A stretch of 64,000 nt of DNA from Fratercula arctica (taxonomy: Eukaryota > Chordata > Aves > Charadriiformes > Alcidae). The DNA lies in contig CANTUZ010000005.1 of assembly GCA_947846985.1 (NCBI GenBank), positions 52,975,389 to 53,039,388 of the forward strand, written 5' to 3'. The position numbers and the translations under genes are program-made. Shown piece by piece: positions 60,510-64,000 of this stretch (position 1 is its first letter; each line of letters begins with the position of its first letter). The notes beneath the pieces are model-generated. The model made no database searches. It was not told the origin of the DNA and saw only the letters and a program-made list of their open reading frames with translations.

Positions 60510-61431
60510 GTACAGCGCTCCTGCTGAAATGGTATCCCTCCCTGCTCCTTCTCCGTGTATCAAAGGAACAGGGTTTATGATACAGTTGATGTGGTAATAT
60601 TCAGACTGGAGGTAACAGTGATGGCTGGTGTGTTTGGTATCAGCTGTCCACAGGTTGTGTTCAGAATGGGTTGGCTAGTGATTGTGAAGTTCTCTGCACT
60701 AATAATGGGTATAAAAGGTACCTGGTTAACTTTAAGCTCCATAACTCCAAAAACCAGATGTCCATGAGCGTTTTATGGGTAATGTCCTTTTTGCACAGAT
60801 CTTCACACAACTCTCCATAAATCCTCAGAGCTCTGTCCCAGCTTCTAGCAGCTTAGTGGTAAATTCTAGGAATGGGTTTTTGGGAAAAGTCTCTTGATTC
60901 GGCCTTTACAGTTTTGCTTAAATTGAGGTGGAGACGCAGAATGCTAGTACTGTTTGTTACTAATTCCTAATGATCCAGAAAATTCCAAAAGCCACTTCTA
61001 CACTTCTTCAGTGTGAGGAAGTATGTGCTCTGAGTATAAATACAACTTAGGCCTCAGGCCAACCACTAAATGCACTCGTTAAGCCCTTGGCCTGCAGACA
61101 GGATGCATTTTTGCAGATAGACCAAGAAGGCCCTTCCTCCAGGAATCTGCCTTGCCATTTTAAGAGCTTCCTTTGCATACTGGGGAGCTGATGACCAGCC
61201 ATGCATAAATTTGGAGAGAAGCCAGATATTAATTTGCAACAACCTGCGGTTGTTTAAGAGCTCACAATCTCCAAAGGTGCTTTTAGCTGTTCTGCTTTAT
61301 TTTGTACTGATAACGGCCTTGGAGCACTCATACAGAAATTGTTGTGTCCCTTCTGAGCCTCACTTCGGGGTTATCCCTTGGGCAGCACGCATCAAGGTTC
61401 AATGACCAATCTAGACACATTAACAGCAGGG

Positions 61432-61485
61432 CAAGAAGCCACCACCTAAGTTGCAGGGTAAGAAGCCACCACCTAAGTTGCAGGG
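61432..61485 (+). repeat. 27-base tandem duplication
   Basis: AAGAAGCCACCACCTAAG followed by TTGCAGGG occurs twice in tandem with one difference at the first base of each unit. It directly precedes the 5' end of a CR1 copy, so the duplication may date from or after that insertion. Confidence 0.95.
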
Positions 61486-61489
61486 TGGA

Positions 61490-61922
61490 CAGGACCTCCG
61501 ACTGTCTTCAAGACTGAGAGAGCTGGGGTTGTTCAATCTGGAGATAAGAAGGCTCCGGGAAGACCTTATAGCAGCTTTCCAGTATCTGAAGGTGGCCTAC
61601 AGGAAAGCTGGAGAGGGCCTTTTTACAAGGGCTTGTAGTGATAGGATGAGGGGCAATGGCTTCCAAGTGGAAGAGGGTAGATTTAGGTTAGATAAGAAAT
61701 CAGTAAGAAATTTTTCACTGTGAGGGTGGTGAGGCACTGGAACAGGTTGCCCAGGGAGGTTGTGGCTGCCCCATCCCTGGAGGTGTTCGAGGCCAGGCTG
61801 GACGGGGCTTTGAGCAGCCTGGTCTAGTGGGAGGTGTCCCTGCCCAGGGCAGAGGGGTGGAAGTAGATGAGCTTTCAGGTCCCTTCCAACCTAAACCACT
61901 CTATGATTCTATGATTCTATTA
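61490..61922 (+). mobile_element. CR1 LINE, longest copy in the window
   Basis: About 430 bases run from CTGAGAGAGCTGGGGTTGTTC (ORF2) through TTTCCAGTATCTGAAGG, ATGAGGGGCAATGGCTTCC, GTTGCCCAGGGAGGTTGTGG and GGTCCCTTCCAACC to two ATTCTATG terminal repeats. A small duplication near 61698 (AGATAAGAAATCAGTAAGAAA instead of the usual AGATATTAGGAAGAAA) breaks the ORF2 frame, so the copy is inactive. Confidence 0.96.
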
Positions 61923-64000
61923 TGAGAAGATCTGGACACGCGTAGGGGAATTTGCTGTAACTTTGTTAAAACAGTTGCGTTAAGTTTGAGAGTAAATTCA
62001 GTATAGATCAAAGACTCGCATGCCTCATTAAAACCCACATAGGAGACACAGTCTCCTTCCGATGCTGGTGTTACATTACATATCTGTCATAGCTCGGTTC
62101 ACTCAGGGCTGGAATTTCTCTGTTGCAGGAAATGCCGTTGTGTCATTTTATATGACAGAAATTAGGGTCAGGGAAATAATTCAAAAAAACCCTACTTGTT
62201 TTGAAAGGTTGGCTCTCATGAAATCAGAGGATTTCATTGTGGTTTGCTCTGCTAACCAAAGCACTCCATTTCGGCTGGCTCAGCTGTCATGTTGAGCACC
62301 ACTGCAAGCGGGGCTAGGTCGGATGATGACTTCACCCCAGTGTGTCCAGTTCCCTCTCCAGTCTGTATGATCAGTGGTGCATATCAGGGCCTGATCAGAA
62401 GGAAACCGGCCTGGCATTAAGGAAATGTACCCCAATTAATTCAGACCAGAAAAAGAGGTTAAGGGGAGGAAAAAGCTATAGTTTAACTCCCAGAAGATGG
62501 TGGACTTGGAGAGAAATTGAGTGAAACATCCTGTAGGCCCACTTAGAAGTGAAATGTGTGAAACCTCACCAGCAGCATGAACTGACCCCGCATCACTTTG
62601 ATTTTTCCACCTGGCAAAGACAAATGTTCAGCAAACTGAACTGTTTTACTGACAGGGAATTCCCAGCTGGTGGCGTGCAGAAGAGCGCGCTGCCGGCTGC
62701 TCAACCAGACTTCCAGCGGGTAGGTGGATTTTCAGCCATCTCGAGAGCATTGGCCCAGGGCCCCTTTTGCTTTTTCAGCCAGCCCTCAGGCAGCGCAGTG
62801 CTCTTCGCACAGGAAGAGCAGAGGCCATGCTCGGCTTCCTGTGCAATAGTCTGGTTTAGTTCCTTTTACTCACTGCTGAATGAGAGAGTTCCCTCCTCTT
62901 CCAAGATCAGAGCAGGTGGAACATAAAACTAATCAATCCCTCTACTGCAGGACCAGTCAGTCTGCCTCCGACAGAAAAATTATCTGTTTGGTAATGTGAT
63001 AACTATTTATGTTGTCTGGTTTAATTTGCAATTCGCAGCTCAGGCCAGGTCTTTACTCACTTCAGGCTGACCGTAGGATGAGCTGAGCTGATCTGAGAAT
63101 ATGCTTTCATAGCATATTCAAAGCAAAGTGTAAATACCACTGAATCAAGCACACTTTTTTTTTCAGACCCGAATGAAAACACAATTTTTTTATACACTTT
63201 GAGACCCGTGTACAGCAGTCCAGGTTTGGCCAGGGTGTCCCAACAGGTGCCAAGTTTTCTTTAAAACTAGGGATAAGCTTACTCGAGAACATCTGTGCCT
63301 GTGGTAGTGCCCATCTTTGCACTGCGATTCCACTTGTATCAGGCCATTTTAAGAAAGGAGGAATTCTGTAGTTTAATTGCAATTCATACTACATGAAAAA
63401 ATCTGCCTGAAAAATTGGATGTGGTTGAACCTCCTGATACTTGGACTGTGAACTCAGTGTGTCAGATCCTCAGCTAGTTTAAACTAACGTTTCTTCCTCA
63501 AGTTGAAGGCAATCAACTTGTGGATCTGATTCATCACAAGGAATCAGGAAGGCAAGTTTACAGTCTTTCTCGGTACACCTTTCTCCCAACAGACCTCTGA
63601 GGACAACTACAAGACATAGATCTATGTTGAAGTAGAACTCATCTACAGCTACATCTACATGTAGGTGGTCATAGATGGGTAACATGTCTAGCTTCTCATT
63701 ATAGACAATGGGGACTTAGTCGATGGAGTTCAGTTGATTCATCTGGCTCAATGTAGGTGTCTGCTTTAGGGTGAGATGACTCATGACAAACTCCACTGAT
63801 GATTGATTAGTTCATCACTGGCTATGAAAGGAGTTTAGGAGTAGTGGTTCAGATGTTCACACTACAGTGTAGGCAGTGGTATTAGTAAGTGAATCCTTCC
63901 CAAAGGGACAATTAAGATAGCATTGCGGTGTCTCACTGAGCTTCTCCAAGTTCTGTGCAGACTTAAATCACAGCAACATATGCCTCCAAGAATGTAACCT

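Larger units (their letters stand above)
60510..64000 (+). other. RIN3 intron 7 (5' part; continues past the window)
   Basis: No sequence for the expected continuation (a Gly-Lys-Pro-Tyr-Gly-Ala-Asp-Asp-like VPS9 segment) was found up to the right edge, so the intron extends beyond it. Contents are a 27-base tandem duplication (61432-61485) and a CR1 copy (61490-61922). The last 500 bases contain AT-balanced sequence with local inverted repeats (for example CTACATCTACATGTAGGT near 63649) that looks repeat-like but was not identified. Confidence 0.85.

Noticed and set aside
1..64000. Endogenous retrovirus or LTR pairs, CRISPR arrays, tRNA or rRNA genes, prokaryotic operons
   Set aside because: No paired LTRs, gag/pol/env motifs, regularly spaced repeats or recognisable structural RNAs were seen.

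Overview
The window is nuclear DNA from a bird. It carries about a dozen CR1 LINE fragments with the avian 3' tail, in both orientations. It also carries spliced exons of a vertebrate gene that I recognise by protein similarity as RIN3 (Ras and Rab interactor 3). Coding density is low, and almost everything outside the exons is intronic or intergenic. The species cannot be fixed from the sequence.

Layout. (1) Positions 1-3920 have no convincing coding exon, but end in a textbook polyadenylation site (AATAAA at 3899, then a GU/U-rich element). They look like the 3' untranslated end of a plus-strand gene; from human gene order I infer SLC24A4, but no coding sequence confirms that. (2) Positions 3920-7650 are intergenic. 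(3) RIN3 runs from about 7.7 kb off the right edge on the plus strand. I place seven coding exons: 7933-7979 (candidate first exon), 26291-26477, 30155-30269, 48352-48424, 51693-51784, 56323-57795 and 60201-60509. All have AG/GT borders and the intron phases agree throughout (2, 0, 1, 2, 1, 1, then 1 at the last donor). Together they encode about 765 residues: an acidic N-terminus, an SH2 domain spread over four exons with an intact FLVR arginine, one large exon with proline-rich SH3 ligands and the start of the RIN-homology helical bundle, and an exon opening the VPS9 Rab-GEF domain. The rest of VPS9 and the Ras-association domain lie beyond the right edge.

The introns hold the repeats: young and old CR1 copies, MIR-like core-SINE remnants, a long pyrimidine tract, a TG/TA microsatellite and small tandem duplications. 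They also hold three apparent molecular fossils: ankyrin-repeat-like coding sequence on the minus strand (about 9.6-9.96 kb), a decayed non-CR1 LINE reverse-transcriptase tail (about 44.3-44.67 kb), and an unidentified coding-like minus-strand stretch (about 24.2-24.64 kb).

No prokaryotic features, CRISPR arrays, tRNA or rRNA genes, intact transposons or retroviral proviruses were seen. I found no new biological system. The points most worth checking are the RIN3 5' end (first exon, possible alternative start and possible alternative terminal exon) and the three fossils.
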